Origin: Pseudomonas sp. H9
GTDB taxonomy: Bacteria; Pseudomonadota; Gammaproteobacteria; Pseudomonadales; Pseudomonadaceae
Assembly: GCF_004353925.1 (NCBI RefSeq)
Contig: NZ_SMOK01000004.1
Span: 124,001 to 188,000, forward strand
Direction: 5' to 3'
Length of the DNA stretch: 64,000 bases
This document shows positions 10,153-19,383 of the stretch, one piece after another (the stretch's first letter is position 1; the number at the start of each line of letters is the position of its first letter). Both the position numbers and the translations under genes were made by a program. The notes under the pieces were generated by a model. The model was given only the letters and a program-made list of their open reading frames with translations. It was not told where the DNA came from and searched no databases.

Positions 10153-10656
10153 TTAAGTGACACTCCATACCAGCACCTGCATGCCCAACCAAGCAAAGAC
10201 ACCTGCCAGCACATCGTCAAGCATGATGCCGACGCCGCCATGGACATGACGGTCAACCCAGCGAATCGGCCACGGCTTGAGGATGTCGAAGAAGCGGAAC
10301 ATCAAAAAACCCGCCAACAACCACTGCCAGCCTTCGGGGACCAACCACAGGGTGATCCACATACCGACCATTTCGTCCCAGACAATGCCTTCATGGTCGT
10401 GCACACGCAAGTCATCGGCGACCTTGCCGCACAGCCAGAAGCCAAACAGCATGGTCAGACCAAGCATCAACCAATATCCCCAATCGGGCAACATTTGCCA
10501 CAACGGGATGAACGGCAATGCCACCAGCGAACCCCAGGTTCCCGGCGCTTTGGGCAAGGTTCCGGAGCCGAAGCCGAACGCGAGAAAATGCCACGGATTG
10601 CGCCAGACCGACGGCGGAACGTTCTCCGCAGGCACCTGATTGGGGTGATCGGTCAC
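10153..10656 (-). CDS. pgpA: Phosphatidylglycerophosphatase A
   Basis: A 167-aa inner-membrane lipid phosphatase that dephosphorylates phosphatidylglycerol phosphate to phosphatidylglycerol. Family sequences seen are GFGSGTLPKAPGTWGSL, HDHEGIVWDEMVGMW and RFFDILKPWPI, and the C-terminal DVLAGVFAWLGMQ segment is hydrophobic. The GTG start overlaps the thiL stop (GTGA) behind a good GGGAG sequence, so it is translated with thiL. thiL-pgpA after nusB is the standard gammaproteobacterial order. Confidence 0.96.
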   Translation of the reverse strand: MTDHPNQVPAENVPPSVWRNPWHFLAFGFGSGTLPKAPGTWGSLVALPFIPLWQMLPDWGYWLMLGLTMLFGFWLCGKVADDLRVHDHEGIVWDEMVGMWITLWLVPEGWQWLLAGFLMFRFFDILKPWPIRWVDRHVHGGVGIMLDDVLAGVFAWLGMQVLVWSVT

Positions 10657-11618
10657 GGTTGCTCCCTAAAATGTTGATAACCCCGGGTTTGCGGGGTGAT
10701 GTCTTGCCCTTGACCATTGAGCAGGTGAACCCCCGCCCCGCTGGCAACCCGCCCCACCACATGGATCGACCAGCCGGCTGCAAGCAAAGGCGCCAGTTCC
10801 GCTTCAGGCAAGGTGAAAGCCAGTACGTAGTCGTCACCACCGGCCAGCGCTGCCTGGCGGGCGCCTTCAAGGCCGAAGAATGCTTGCAGCGCGGCAGACA
10901 AAGGCAAGCGCTCTAACTCAACCTGCAACGACACCTGCGACGCTTTGGCAATATGCCCGCAGTCGGCCAGCAAACCATCGGAGATATCCAGCGCAGACGT
11001 GGCTTTGCCACGCAGCGCCTGCCCCAGGGCCAGTTGTGGCTGCGGTGACCAGTAATGGGCGAGCAACGGCTCGGCGACTATCGGATCAGCCTGGCGCTGC
11101 GCGAGCACCAACGGCAAGGCGCCTGCAGCATTACCCAGCTCGCCGCCCACACACAGCAGATCGCCGGCATGTGCACCACTGCGCGTCAGGGCCTGGCCGA
11201 CGGGTACGCGACCAAACACGGTCATCGTCAGGCTCAAGGGGCCGCGGGTGGTATCACCACCAATCAGGCTCAGGCGGCATGACTGCGCCATGTGATTGAG
11301 GCCCTTGGCATATGCCTGCAACCACTCGGCGTTGACGTCCGGTAGCGTCAGGGCAAGGGTAAAACCGACGGGGGTAGCCCCCATGGCTGCCAGATCACTG
11401 GCGGCAACGGCCAGCGAGCGCTGACCGAGCAGAAAAGGATCGCTGACAGCCGGGAAATGCACCCCAGCCACCAGCGTGTCGGTGGAGATCGCCAGTTGTT
11501 CACCGGCCGGCAGGTTGAGCAAGGCACAGTCATCGCCAATGCCCAACGCAACCGCTTCGCCGCCTTGCGCGCAAGGCGCAGCGGCGAAGTAATGGCGAAT
11601 CAGCTCGAACTCACCCAT
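10653..11618 (-). CDS. thiL: Thiamine-monophosphate kinase
   Basis: A 321-aa ATP-dependent kinase that converts thiamine monophosphate to the active cofactor thiamine diphosphate. It shows the AIR-synthase-like layout with GIGDDCALL near the N-terminus, STDTLVAGVHF, SLIGGDTTRGPLSLTMT and LDISDGLLAD. I start at ATG 11618 (MGEFELIRHYF); a TTG two codons upstream is also possible, and neither has a strong ribosome-binding site. It lies 18 nt after nusB and overlaps pgpA. Confidence 0.96.
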   Translation of the reverse strand: MGEFELIRHYFAAAPCAQGGEAVALGIGDDCALLNLPAGEQLAISTDTLVAGVHFPAVSDPFLLGQRSLAVAASDLAAMGATPVGFTLALTLPDVNAEWLQAYAKGLNHMAQSCRLSLIGGDTTRGPLSLTMTVFGRVPVGQALTRSGAHAGDLLCVGGELGNAAGALPLVLAQRQADPIVAEPLLAHYWSPQPQLALGQALRGKATSALDISDGLLADCGHIAKASQVSLQVELERLPLSAALQAFFGLEGARQAALAGGDDYVLAFTLPEAELAPLLAAGWSIHVVGRVASGAGVHLLNGQGQDITPQTRGYQHFREQP

Positions 11619-11636
11619 TGGCAATCAGCGCCGAGA

Positions 11637-12137
11637 TCAGCGCTTGAACGCCTTTACTTCGGCTTCACGCAGCCGTGGAGCCAGCTTGTCGAGCACACCA
11701 TTGACGAACTTGTGACCGTCGGTAGCACCGAAGACTTTGGCCAGCTCGACGCCTTCGTTGATGACAACGCGGTAAGGCACGTCGGCGCGCTTGATGAACT
11801 CCCAGGTAGACAGACGCAGAACCGCCAGTTCGACCGGGTCAAGCTCTTCAAGGGCCAGGTCCAGGCAAGGAGCCAGGGCCTTGTCGATTTCCTGCACCAT
11901 TACCGGAACCCCGTGCAGGATTTCGCGGAAATAGGCACCGTCGACATCGGTGAAATCGTTATCGACCCGGAACTGCGCTTCGATCTCGTTCAGCGACTGC
12001 CGAGCCATGTGCCATTGATACAGGGCCTGAGTCGCGAGCTGACGGGCTTCGCGACGCTTGGCGCTCTTCGATGGCTTGCCAGCATCCGCAGGTTTTGGAT
12101 CGCGCGGGTTGAAACGATCGTGCTCGTCGCTAATCAC
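11637..12137 (-). CDS. nusB: Transcription antitermination factor NusB
   Basis: A 166-aa RNA-binding protein that joins NusE (S10) at boxA to build rRNA antitermination complexes. The all-helical family sequence is evident ([66 protein letters not shown]). The GTG start at 12137 overlaps the ribH stop as GTGA. The N-terminus has a short charged extension ([13 protein letters not shown]) common to pseudomonads. Confidence 0.97.
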   Translation of the reverse strand: MISDEHDRFNPRDPKPADAGKPSKSAKRREARQLATQALYQWHMARQSLNEIEAQFRVDNDFTDVDGAYFREILHGVPVMVQEIDKALAPCLDLALEELDPVELAVLRLSTWEFIKRADVPYRVVINEGVELAKVFGATDGHKFVNGVLDKLAPRLREAEVKAFKR

Positions 12138-12610
12138 TTGGCCTCCAACTGCGCCAGCAGACTAACCATTTCCAGAGCGGACAGGGCAGCTTCAGCGCCC
12201 TTGTTGCCGGCCTTGGTGCCGGAACGCTCAATGGCCTGTTCGATCGAGTCGACAGTCAGGACACCGAATGCAACCGGTACGCCGAACTCCATGGACACCT
12301 GGGCCAGGCCCTTGGTGCATTCGCCCGCCACGTATTCGAAATGCGGGGTACCGCCACGGATCACAGCGCCCAAGGCGATGATCGCAGCGTATTCGCTTTG
12401 CTGGGCGACTTTCTGTGCCACCAGCGGGATTTCGAAAGCACCCGGTGCACGGATGATGGTGATGTCGCTTTCGCTCACGCCATGGCGAACCAGGGCATCA
12501 ACGGCACCGCTTACCAGGCTTTCGACGACGAAGCTGTTAAAGCGGCCAACCACCAAAGCATAGCGACCTTTGGGGGCAATGAAGGTACCTTCGATGGTCT
12601 TCAGGGTCAT
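12134..12610 (-). CDS. ribH: 6,7-dimethyl-8-ribityllumazine synthase
   Basis: A 158-aa icosahedral-capsid-forming enzyme that condenses 5-amino-6-ribitylaminouracil with 3,4-dihydroxy-2-butanone 4-phosphate, the penultimate riboflavin step. Visible are [44 protein letters not shown] (His in the active site) and [12 protein letters not shown]. It overlaps nusB by 4 nt and lies 88 nt after ribBA, a gap holding a GC-rich hairpin. Confidence 0.97.
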   Translation of the reverse strand: MTLKTIEGTFIAPKGRYALVVGRFNSFVVESLVSGAVDALVRHGVSESDITIIRAPGAFEIPLVAQKVAQQSEYAAIIALGAVIRGGTPHFEYVAGECTKGLAQVSMEFGVPVAFGVLTVDSIEQAIERSGTKAGNKGAEAALSALEMVSLLAQLEAK

Positions 12611-12635
12611 TGCGCAGTTCTCATCTTAAAGAGCC

Positions 12636-12654
12636 AGGCCGCAAAGGGCGGCCT
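12636..12654 (-). terminator. GC-rich hairpin between ribBA and ribH
   Basis: AGGCCGC (12636-12642) pairs perfectly with GCGGCCT (12648-12654) across a 5-nt loop. In the minus-strand transcript it is followed by GGCTCTTTAAG, a poor U-tract, so it is more likely a partial terminator, attenuator or processing site than a full stop. Confidence 0.4.
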
Positions 12655-12698
12655 GTAGGGGTTTGGGACACGAATGGCAGTGCGACGAAGCGCCTGCT

Positions 12699-13790
12699 TT
12701 ATTCGGAGGGCACGTATTCTACAACTTCCAGATCGAATCCGGATATCGCATTGAACTTCATTGGCGAACTCATCAGGCGCATTTTGCGCACGCCGAGGTC
12801 ACGCAGAATCTGCGAACCGGCACCGACGGTGCTGTAAGTGGTCGGGGCTTTCGCCGGTGCGGCGTCGGCGCTTTCGCGGATATGCGCCAGCAGCACATCG
12901 CCTTCCAATGGGTGACCGAGCAGCAGCACCACACCGCTACCGGCCTCGGCAACCGCGCTCATAGCGGCGCGCAGGCTCCAACGGCCAGGTTGCTTGACCA
13001 TCAATAGGTCACGCAGCGGGTCCATGTTGTGTACCCGCACCAGGGTCGGTTCTTCAGCGCAAATGTTGCCCAAAGTCAGGGCCATGTGCACGTCACCTTC
13101 GACCGAATCACGGTAGGTCACCAGCTTGAAACTGCCCAGCTCGCTGTCCAGCGGCTGCTCAGAAACCCGCTGAACGGTACGCTCGTGGATCATGCGGTAG
13201 TGGATCAGGTCGGCGATGGTGCCGATTTTGATGCCATGCTCGGCGGCAAATACTTCCAGTTCCGGACGACGCGACATGGTGCCGTCGTCATTCATCACTT
13301 CGCAAATGACACCGCTTGGCTCGAACCCAGCCATACGCGCCAGGTCGCAGGCGGCTTCAGTATGGCCTGCACGGGCCAAGGTGCCGCCAGGCTGGGCCAT
13401 CAGCGGGAAGATGTGGCCAGGGCTGACGATGTCTTCAGCCTTGGCATCACGGGCCGCGGCCGCCTGCACAGTGCGCGCACGGTCAGCGGCGGAGATACCG
13501 GTGGTCACGCCTTCGGCGGCTTCGATCGACACCGTGAACTTGGTGCCGAAGCCCGAGCCATTACGCGGTGCCATCAGCGGTAGCTTGAGCGTTTCGCAAC
13601 GCTCGCGCGACATTGGCATGCAGATCAGGCCACGGGCGTGCTTGGCCATGAAGTTGATGTGCTCGGCCTTGCAGCACTCGGCGGCCATGATCAGGTCGCC
13701 TTCGTTCTCGCGGTCTTCGTCATCCATGAGGATGACCATTTTGCCCTGGCGGATGTCTTCAACCAGTTCTTCGATGCTGTTGAGCGCCAC
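12699..13790 (-). CDS. ribBA: 3,4-dihydroxy-2-butanone-4-phosphate synthase with degenerate GTP cyclohydrolase II domain
   Basis: This 363-aa protein has a full DHBP synthase domain (about 1-200: DDEDRENEGDLIMAAE, HARGLICMPM, GHTEAACDLARMAG) that makes the four-carbon unit of riboflavin. A C-terminal GTP cyclohydrolase II-like domain follows. That second domain lacks the zinc cysteines and the RQEGRGIGL loop seen in the RibA of this window, so it is probably inactive as a cyclohydrolase. The GTG start lies 18 nt after ribE in the riboflavin operon. Confidence 0.95.
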   Translation of the reverse strand: MALNSIEELVEDIRQGKMVILMDDEDRENEGDLIMAAECCKAEHINFMAKHARGLICMPMSRERCETLKLPLMAPRNGSGFGTKFTVSIEAAEGVTTGISAADRARTVQAAAARDAKAEDIVSPGHIFPLMAQPGGTLARAGHTEAACDLARMAGFEPSGVICEVMNDDGTMSRRPELEVFAAEHGIKIGTIADLIHYRMIHERTVQRVSEQPLDSELGSFKLVTYRDSVEGDVHMALTLGNICAEEPTLVRVHNMDPLRDLLMVKQPGRWSLRAAMSAVAEAGSGVVLLLGHPLEGDVLLAHIRESADAAPAKAPTTYSTVGAGSQILRDLGVRKMRLMSSPMKFNAISGFDLEVVEYVPSE

Positions 13791-13808
13791 GCGGCACCCC
13801 CTTTCAAA

Positions 13809-14474
13809 TCAGGATTTCAGGTAGCCGTTAGCGGCCAGGAAGCTTTCGGTAATGCCGCCGCCATTGCTGGATTCGGCAGCTTTGTCACCCAGCAGCAAAC
13901 GCTCCAGGTAACGGGCCAGCAGGTCGACCTCAAGGTTCACCCGACGACCTGGACGGTAGTCGGCCATGATGGTTTCGGCCAGGGTATGCGGGACGATGGT
14001 CAGCTCGAATTCGGCGCCATCGACGACATTCACCGTCAGGCTAGTGCCATCAACGGTGATCGAGCCCTTGTGGGCAATGTACTTGGCCAGCTCTTTCGGG
14101 GCACGGATGCGGAACTGGATGGCGCGGGCGTTATCGCTGCGCGAAATCACTTCGCCTACACCGTCAACGTGACCGCTGACCAGGTGACCACCCAGACGGG
14201 TGGTGGGGGTCAAGGCTTTTTCCAGGTTGACCCGGCTACCGCTCTTGAGGTCGTCAAACGCGGTGCATTCCAGGGTTTCCCGGCTGACGTCAGCCCAGAA
14301 GCCGTCGCCAGGCAGCTCGACAGCAGTCAGGCACACGCCGTTGACGGCGATACTATCGCCCAACTTGACGTCGCCCAGGTCGAGCTTGCCGGTTTCGACA
14401 TACACGCGCACGTCGCCGCCTTTTGGGGTCAGCGAGCGGATGCTGCCTATGGATTCGATGATGCCGGTGAACAT
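13809..14474 (-). CDS. ribE: Riboflavin synthase, alpha subunit
   Basis: A 221-aa enzyme that dismutates two 6,7-dimethyl-8-ribityllumazines to riboflavin. It shows the expected tandem lumazine-binding repeats: MFTGIIESIGSI and GDSIAVNGVCLTAV in the first, VSGHVDGVGEV and KGSITVDGTSLTVN in the second. It sits between ribD and ribBA in one minus-strand operon. No FMN riboswitch-like leader fits in the 42-nt gap after ribD. Confidence 0.97.
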   Translation of the reverse strand: MFTGIIESIGSIRSLTPKGGDVRVYVETGKLDLGDVKLGDSIAVNGVCLTAVELPGDGFWADVSRETLECTAFDDLKSGSRVNLEKALTPTTRLGGHLVSGHVDGVGEVISRSDNARAIQFRIRAPKELAKYIAHKGSITVDGTSLTVNVVDGAEFELTIVPHTLAETIMADYRPGRRVNLEVDLLARYLERLLLGDKAAESSNGGGITESFLAANGYLKS

Positions 14475-14516
14475 GAGTCCTCCTCGAGAACAGGGCTGCG
14501 CATGGCTAGCCTGGAA

Positions 14517-15653
14517 TTATACGCCGGGCGCCGGCACAGGAACCGCAGTGACTCGCCAGTCATCGCCTACTGCGCGCATTTCAGTAATTTTCAGGTGTGC
14601 CGCCTCGTTCATGTGGTTCAGCGGCCAGTCCAGTAACGGGCGGGCGCTGGAACCGAGAAACTTGCCGGCCACAAAAATCTGGTACTCGTCGATCAGGCCG
14701 CGCTGGGCAAAAGCTCCCACCAGGCCTGCACCGGCCTCAAGCAGCACCTCGCTGACACCGCGGACGGCCAGCTCGCGGAGCAAGGCAGGCAGATCAACCT
14801 GCCCGTTTTCACCCGGCAGGCTCAGCAGTTCATGGCCGGCCTCGGCATAACGCGCTTCGACCGCTGCGGCAGTCACCACCAGCGCTGGCCCAACGGTGAA
14901 GAACGGCGCATCAAGCGGCAGACGCAAGCGCCCGTCGATCAACACGCGCAAGGGGGGACGCGCCAGGGCCAACGCCGTGGTTTCCAGGTCCAGGCCCAGC
15001 TCTTCGCCGCGTACGGTCATCCGCGCATTGTCGGCCAACACGCTTTGGGCGCTGGTCAGTACCACGCTGGAGCGCGCCCGCAGGCGCTGCACGGCGGAGC
15101 GAGCGGCCGGCCCGGTGATCCATTGGCTTTCGCCATTAGCCATGGCGGTGCGGCCGTCGAGACTCATCGCCAGTTTCGCCCGCACGAACGGGACACCAAA
15201 CTCCATGCGCTTGAGAAACCCAGGGTTGAGTGCCCGCGCCTCAGCTTCAAGGACGCCGCTGGCGACCTCGATACCGGCTGCGGCCAGACGCTGCAGGCCT
15301 TGCCCCGCCACTTGCGGATTGGGGTCTTGCATGGCGGCCACCACTCGCGCGACACCCGCCTTGACCAACGCCTCGGCACACGGCGGCGTACGCCCGTGGT
15401 GGCTGCAAGGCTCAAGCGTGACATAGGCGCACGCGCCGCGGGCCAGCTCGCCGGCCTGACGCAAGGCGTGCACTTCGGCATGCGGCTCACCTGCACGGAC
15501 ATGCCAGCCTTCACCGACAATCTGGCCGTCGCGAACGATCACGCAGCCGACGCGCGGATTCGGGTGGGTCGAATACACGCCCTTACGGGCCAGCTCCAAG
15601 GCTCGGGCCATGTAGTGGGCATCGAGTACCGCGCGTTCGTTGGCCATAGTCAT
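14517..15653 (-). CDS. ribD: Bifunctional riboflavin deaminase/reductase
   Basis: A 378-aa fusion of an N-terminal deaminase (zinc site in PHAEVHAL and [13 protein letters not shown]) and a C-terminal NADPH-dependent reductase ([19 protein letters not shown], then [13 protein letters not shown]). It catalyses steps two and three of riboflavin synthesis. The ATG at 15653 overlaps the nrdR stop as ATGA, which also marks nrdR as first gene of the operon. Confidence 0.97.
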   Translation of the reverse strand: MTMANERAVLDAHYMARALELARKGVYSTHPNPRVGCVIVRDGQIVGEGWHVRAGEPHAEVHALRQAGELARGACAYVTLEPCSHHGRTPPCAEALVKAGVARVVAAMQDPNPQVAGQGLQRLAAAGIEVASGVLEAEARALNPGFLKRMEFGVPFVRAKLAMSLDGRTAMANGESQWITGPAARSAVQRLRARSSVVLTSAQSVLADNARMTVRGEELGLDLETTALALARPPLRVLIDGRLRLPLDAPFFTVGPALVVTAAAVEARYAEAGHELLSLPGENGQVDLPALLRELAVRGVSEVLLEAGAGLVGAFAQRGLIDEYQIFVAGKFLGSSARPLLDWPLNHMNEAAHLKITEMRAVGDDWRVTAVPVPAPGV

Positions 15654-16114
15654 TCTTTTGCGGGCTCACGGGCCAGGCGTTCGATCTCTTCACGAAATTC
15701 GTTGAGATCCTGAAAACGTCGGTACACCGAAGCGAAGCGGACATAGGCGACTTCATCGAGCTTCTGCAGCTCGTTCATCACCAGTTCGCCCACCACCAAC
15801 GACTTGACCTCACGCTCGCCAGTCGCCCGTAGCTTGTGCTTGATGTGCGCCAGCGCCGCCTCGAGTCGCTCGACGCTGACCGGTCGTTTTTCCAAGGCGC
15901 GCTGCATTCCGGCGCGCAGTTTTTCTTCGTCGAAGGGTTGGCGGCTGCCGTCTTGTTTGATCAAGCGGGGCAGCACCAGCTCGGCGGTTTCGAAGGTGGT
16001 GAAACGCTCACCGCAGGCTACGCATTCGCGCCGACGGCGCACTTGCTCGCCCTCGGCAACCAGTCGCGAGTCGATGACCTTGGTGTCGTTGGCACCGCAG
16101 AAGGGACAGTGCAT
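15650..16114 (-). CDS. nrdR: Transcriptional repressor NrdR
   Basis: From ATG 16114 the product is 154 aa, the standard length. A zinc ribbon is formed by C3, C6, C31 and C34 (CPFCG and CVACG), followed by an ATP-cone (about 49-139). NrdR represses ribonucleotide reductase genes when (d)ATP is bound. A longer in-frame extension to 16228 is not used, because the zinc ribbon begins right at this Met in the family. It is co-directional and overlapping with ribD. Confidence 0.97.
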   Translation of the reverse strand: MHCPFCGANDTKVIDSRLVAEGEQVRRRRECVACGERFTTFETAELVLPRLIKQDGSRQPFDEEKLRAGMQRALEKRPVSVERLEAALAHIKHKLRATGEREVKSLVVGELVMNELQKLDEVAYVRFASVYRRFQDLNEFREEIERLAREPAKE

Positions 16115-16221
16115 GGTGGCAGGCAACAAAAAAAGGGAGGGCCATGGTAGCGCATCCCACTGGCAAGACAAGCCAAAGGGGTTACCATCCACTGAGGAAA
16201 TATGTCGCGAAGGAATTCCCC

Positions 16222-16668
16222 ATGCCATTTCGAGCGCTTGTTGTGCTCAGTTTTGCCGCCTTGCTGGCAGCCTGTAGCAGCGATCAACCACAGCCTGCGC
16301 CGGAGCCAAAAGCCCCGGTCGCCAGCAAAACCGCGAAACCGCTCGGCCCCTTGCCAGCATATCAACGTGAATTGAGCGGCACCTTGCTGAATGTGCCATC
16401 AGGCGCCGAAGTCGAACTGGCCCTGCTGGTCATCGATGAACGCGGCCGCCCGCAAAACCTATTGGCCAGCAGCACGATCAGCGGTAACGGCCTGGACCTG
16501 CCCTATCAACTGCGCTTCAGCCCCGAGGCCTTTCCGGCGGGTGGCCGGGTCGAACTGCGCGGGCGGGCCAGCAAGTCCGGGCAGCTGATCCTGCACCTGC
16601 CGCCTGTGCGCATTTTCCAGGCACAAACCCAGGCCACCGGCCCCCTGCGCTTCGAAAAGGCCCCATGA
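16222..16668 (+). CDS. YbaY-like lipoprotein
   Basis: The product is 148 aa with a lipoprotein signal: hydrophobic stretch 6-16 and lipobox LLAAC, so Cys18 is the lipidation site. A Pro/Ala-rich tether (about 21-40) leads to a beta-rich domain with [12 protein letters not shown] and [13 protein letters not shown], resembling YbaY/Slp-type small lipoproteins. ATG 16222 follows AAGGAATTCC; upstream in-frame extension is ignored. The stop overlaps the next gene's start (ATGATG), suggesting coupled translation. Function is unknown. Confidence 0.85.
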   Translation: MPFRALVVLSFAALLAACSSDQPQPAPEPKAPVASKTAKPLGPLPAYQRELSGTLLNVPSGAEVELALLVIDERGRPQNLLASSTISGNGLDLPYQLRFSPEAFPAGGRVELRGRASKSGQLILHLPPVRIFQAQTQATGPLRFEKAP

Positions 16669-17327
16669 TGGCACCTGCGTCTTTACAACACGCGTTGGGT
16701 GAACTGCTAGGCGATGCCCGCCTGGTGGTAAGCGATCTACCAGAGTGCGCGCTCAAACTGTGGTTGATCGATGCCCAGAACATGGACCGCGAGTTCAGCG
16801 CCGATGAAACCCGCCGCATTCTCCACGAACCACCCTACTGGAGTTTTTGCTGGGCCAGCGGCCTGGCCATGGCCCGTTATCTAGATCAGCACCGCCATTG
16901 GGTCGAAGGCAAGCGGGTGCTGGATTTTGGCGCAGGCTCGGGCATTGCTGGCATTGCTGCCGCACGCGCCGGCGCCCTGGAAGTAGTTGCTTGCGATCTT
17001 GACCCGCTGGCGCTGGAAGCCTGCCGGGCGAATGCCGAACTCAACGGTGTGGAACTGAGCTACTCCGACGATTTTTTCCAGGAAGCCGACCGCTTTGACC
17101 TGATTCTGGTGGCCGATGTGCTGTATGACCGTGCCAACCTGCCGCTGCTTGATGAGTTTCTCACCCGTGGCCGGCAGGCCCTGGTGGCCGACTCGCGCGT
17201 GCGCGACTTCAGCCACCCGCTGTACCAACCGCTTGGCGTGCTGGAAGCGCTGACCCTGCCTGACCTGGCCGAACCCCATGAATTCCGCCGGGTCAGCCTG
17301 TACCACGCCAGCCGCCAGCCTTTATAG
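16665..17327 (+). CDS. Class I SAM-dependent methyltransferase (PrmA/ETFB-lysine methyltransferase-like)
   Basis: A 220-aa single-domain methyltransferase with the Rossmann SAM-binding motif VLDFGAGSGIAGIAAARAGA (about 86-105), the acidic motif II VVACDLDPLAL and motif IV DLILVADVLYD. WSFCWASGLAMARYLDQH before motif I is typical of the L11/ETF-beta lysine methyltransferase-like branch. The start is ATG 16665 or 16668, overlapping the lipoprotein stop. The likely substrate is a protein lysine, but that is inference. Confidence 0.87.
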   Translation: MMAPASLQHALGELLGDARLVVSDLPECALKLWLIDAQNMDREFSADETRRILHEPPYWSFCWASGLAMARYLDQHRHWVEGKRVLDFGAGSGIAGIAAARAGALEVVACDLDPLALEACRANAELNGVELSYSDDFFQEADRFDLILVADVLYDRANLPLLDEFLTRGRQALVADSRVRDFSHPLYQPLGVLEALTLPDLAEPHEFRRVSLYHASRQPL

Positions 17328-17358
17328 TGATGCCATTCACGGATTTTCGAGAGTCGCG

Positions 17359-18231
17359 ATGAGCCCTGCAACCCCGTACATTTTCGACGCCACTGCGGCC
17401 GACTTCGATCAGTCGGTCATTCAGAACTCCTTCCACAAACCGGTCCTGGTCGACTTCTGGGCCGAGTGGTGTGCCCCCTGCAAGGCGCTGATGCCACTGC
17501 TCGCGCAAATCACCGAGAGCTACCAAGGTGAACTGTTGCTGGCCAAGGTGAACTGCGACATCGAACAAGACATCGTTGCCCGCTTCGGCATTCGCAGCCT
17601 GCCAACCGTGGTGCTGTTCAAAGACGGCCAACCGGTGGATGGCTTTGCCGGTGCCCAGCCCGAGTCGGCGATCCGTGCCTTGCTCGAACCGCATGTACAA
17701 ATGCCACCACCAGCCGCTGCCGACCCGCTGGAGCAGGCTCAGGCGATGTTTGCAGAAGGGCGTTTCAGCGAAGCCGAAGCAACCCTCAAGGCGCTATTGA
17801 CCGAAGACAACACCAATGCCAGTGCGTTGATCCTCTATGCCCGCTGCCTGGCCGAGCGCGGTGAGCTGGGCGAAGCCCAAACCGTACTCGATGCGGTCAA
17901 AAGTGATGAACACAAGGCCGCTCTGGCCGGTGCCAAGGCGCAACTGACCTTCCTGCGCCAGGCTGCCAGTTTGCCGGAAGTGGCTGACCTTAAAGCGCGC
18001 CTGGCGCAAAACAGCGAAGACGATGAAGCCGCTTATCAGCTGTGCATTCAGCAGCTGTCGCGTCAGCAGTACGAAGCGGCGCTGGATGGCATGCTCAAAC
18101 TGTTCATGCGTAATCGTGGCTATGAAGGTGGCTTGCCGCACAAGACCCTGCTGCAAGTGTTCGATTTGCTGGGTAATGACCACCCACTGGTAGGAACCTA
18201 TCGCCGCAAGCTGTTTGCCGCGCTGTACTGA
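17359..18231 (+). CDS. cnoX: Thioredoxin-like co-chaperone CnoX (YbbN)
   Basis: The 290-aa protein begins at ATG 17359. It has an N-terminal thioredoxin domain with WAEWCAPCKALMPLL (CxxC motif, active-site CAPC), then a TPR-rich C-terminal half (EQAQAMFAEGRFSEAEATLKALL, YARCLAERGELGEAQTVLD). This two-part layout defines CnoX, which holds unfolded or oxidised proteins and hands them to GroEL. Some family members have lost the CxxC; here both cysteines are present. A REP pair follows the stop. Confidence 0.93.
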   Translation: MSPATPYIFDATAADFDQSVIQNSFHKPVLVDFWAEWCAPCKALMPLLAQITESYQGELLLAKVNCDIEQDIVARFGIRSLPTVVLFKDGQPVDGFAGAQPESAIRALLEPHVQMPPPAAADPLEQAQAMFAEGRFSEAEATLKALLTEDNTNASALILYARCLAERGELGEAQTVLDAVKSDEHKAALAGAKAQLTFLRQAASLPEVADLKARLAQNSEDDEAAYQLCIQQLSRQQYEAALDGMLKLFMRNRGYEGGLPHKTLLQVFDLLGNDHPLVGTYRRKLFAALY

Positions 18232-18239
18232 CTTATACC

Positions 18240-18310
18240 GGTAGCAGCGGGCTTGCCCCGCGATTGCGGAGTGCCTGTCACATCGCATCGCGGGGCAAGC
18301 CCGCTCCTAC
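18240..18310. repeat. REP-type inverted pair after cnoX
   Basis: Two facing REP copies (about 18240-18264 and 18287-18310) lie between convergent genes; the second overlaps the end of the minus-strand hypothetical gene by a few bases. Confidence 0.9.
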
Positions 18311-18654
18311 CCTAGCCAGTGATACACCGGTGCATCTGCGCCGCTTTCCACTTTCACTTCGGCGCTGTGACGCAAGCGCACCAGCAGGCGTTTACCCGCT
18401 GCCGTACTGCCCGCCAACCCTTCCAGATGCTCCAATAACTCAGGGCCACTGAGCTGCCCGGCCTTGCGCAGCACCTCTCGAGCCGCCTGCCAAAGCGCAT
18501 CATCCGGCCGACTGCTGGCCACCGATGTCACCGCCGCAGCCGTCGCGACCGGCGCCACCGCCGTCAGTTGCCCGCCCAACTGCGCCCATTCCGCCGGGTC
18601 CAGCTCCAGGGTCAAATCCACCGGCCAGTCACCGATATGTCCATGAATTCGCAC
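18307..18654 (-). CDS. Small conserved hypothetical protein
   Basis: 115 aa, no signal peptide or membrane segment. The N-terminal part (IGDWPVDLTLELDPAEWAQL) and C-terminal part (LLEHLEGLAGSTAAGKRLLVRLRHSAEVKVE) look folded, with an Ala/Val-rich linker (about 33-48) between. I do not recognise a named family, although the layout looks like a pseudomonad-wide hypothetical. It diverges from the zrgA-like gene, and its last codons reach into the REP pair. Confidence 0.7.
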   Translation of the reverse strand: MRIHGHIGDWPVDLTLELDPAEWAQLGGQLTAVAPVATAAAVTSVASSRPDDALWQAAREVLRKAGQLSGPELLEHLEGLAGSTAAGKRLLVRLRHSAEVKVESGADAPVYHWLG

Positions 18655-18738
18655 GGTCGTGTCCTCTGCTCACTAACGGGCTCAATGCTCCCACGCCAAC
18701 GACCCGCCGCCAAGCACGCTAGCAAGTACGGAATAACT

Positions 18739-18753
18739 TGTTATAACATAACC
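18739..18753. promoter_or_regulatory. Zur-like operator upstream of zrgA-like gene
   Basis: TGTTATAACATAACC reads TGTTAT-N3-ATAACC, one base off the gammaproteobacterial Zur dyad TGTTAT-N3-ATAACA. It ends 33 nt before the ATG at 18787 and so would cover promoter or early transcript. The downstream genes are of zinc-uptake type, which agrees with zinc-responsive repression. Confidence 0.7.
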
Positions 18754-18786
18754 AAATCTGTTCTATGCCCTCGTGGAGTCTTGCCC

Positions 18787-19344
18787 ATGCGTCGCCTGTT
18801 CCTCGCCTTGCCGCTTGCTTTGTTACCTCTGGCCGCAGCCCATGCCCATGAGGACCACGACCATGATCACGACCACGGCAGCCTCGCCGCCCATGAACAT
18901 GGCGTTGCCCGCCTTAATGCTGTACTCGATGGCAAGACACTGGAGCTGGAACTGGACAGCCCGGCGATGAACCTGGTTGGTTTCGAACATGTGGCCAGCA
19001 GCGATGCCGATAAGGCCAAGGTCGCCGCCGTACGCAGTCAACTTGAGCAGCCATTGACCCTGTTCACCCTGGCCAAGTCTGCAAACTGCAGTATCAGTGA
19101 CCAAGAATTGCAAAGTCCGCTGTTCGGCGACACACCGGCGGTCGATGAAGACGGGCATGATCACAGCGACATCAATGCGCACTACCGCTTCATCTGCGAG
19201 AACCCCGATCAGCTCAAAGCGCTCGACCTAGGCCCGTTGTTCAACGCCTTCCCCGCTACCCGGAAAATTCAGCTACAACTGATCGGGCCCAGCGGCCAGC
19301 AAGGTGTCGAAGCGACTCCGGACAAGGCCACCCTTACCTTCTAA
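18787..19344 (+). CDS. zrgA: ZrgA-like periplasmic zinc-binding protein (DUF2796)
   Basis: The 185-aa product has a signal peptide ending around AAAHA and then a His/Asp cluster (HAHEDHDHDHDHGS, about 19-32), plus a second His stretch DGHDHSDINAH in the middle; both suit zinc capture. The DUF2796 fold is suggested by EHGVARLNAVLDGKTLELELDSP. The ATG follows GGAG by 8 nt. The next three genes encode an ABC ATPase, an FtsX-like permease and a DUF3299 protein, the same set as the Vibrio zrg zinc operon, and a Zur-like box lies upstream. Confidence 0.85.
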   Translation: MRRLFLALPLALLPLAAAHAHEDHDHDHDHGSLAAHEHGVARLNAVLDGKTLELELDSPAMNLVGFEHVASSDADKAKVAAVRSQLEQPLTLFTLAKSANCSISDQELQSPLFGDTPAVDEDGHDHSDINAHYRFICENPDQLKALDLGPLFNAFPATRKIQLQLIGPSGQQGVEATPDKATLTF

Positions 19345-19363
19345 TAGCCCTTTTGCAGCGAAG

Positions 19364-19383
19364 CGCCCAGGGTAACCTGGGCG
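19364..19383 (+). terminator. Perfect hairpin between zrgA-like and ABC genes
   Basis: CGCCCAGG-GTAA-CCTGGGCG is an 8-bp perfect stem with a tetraloop, followed by TTCATTT. It ends 7 nt before the ATG of the ABC ATPase, in the place where a ribosome-binding site is expected. It may be a leaky terminator or an attenuator setting the ratio of binding protein to transporter. Confidence 0.6.

Noticed and set aside
13791..14516. FMN riboswitch in the riboflavin operon
   Set aside because: Gaps between ribD, ribE and ribBA are 42 and 18 nt, too short for the RFN element, and its conserved bases are not seen there.
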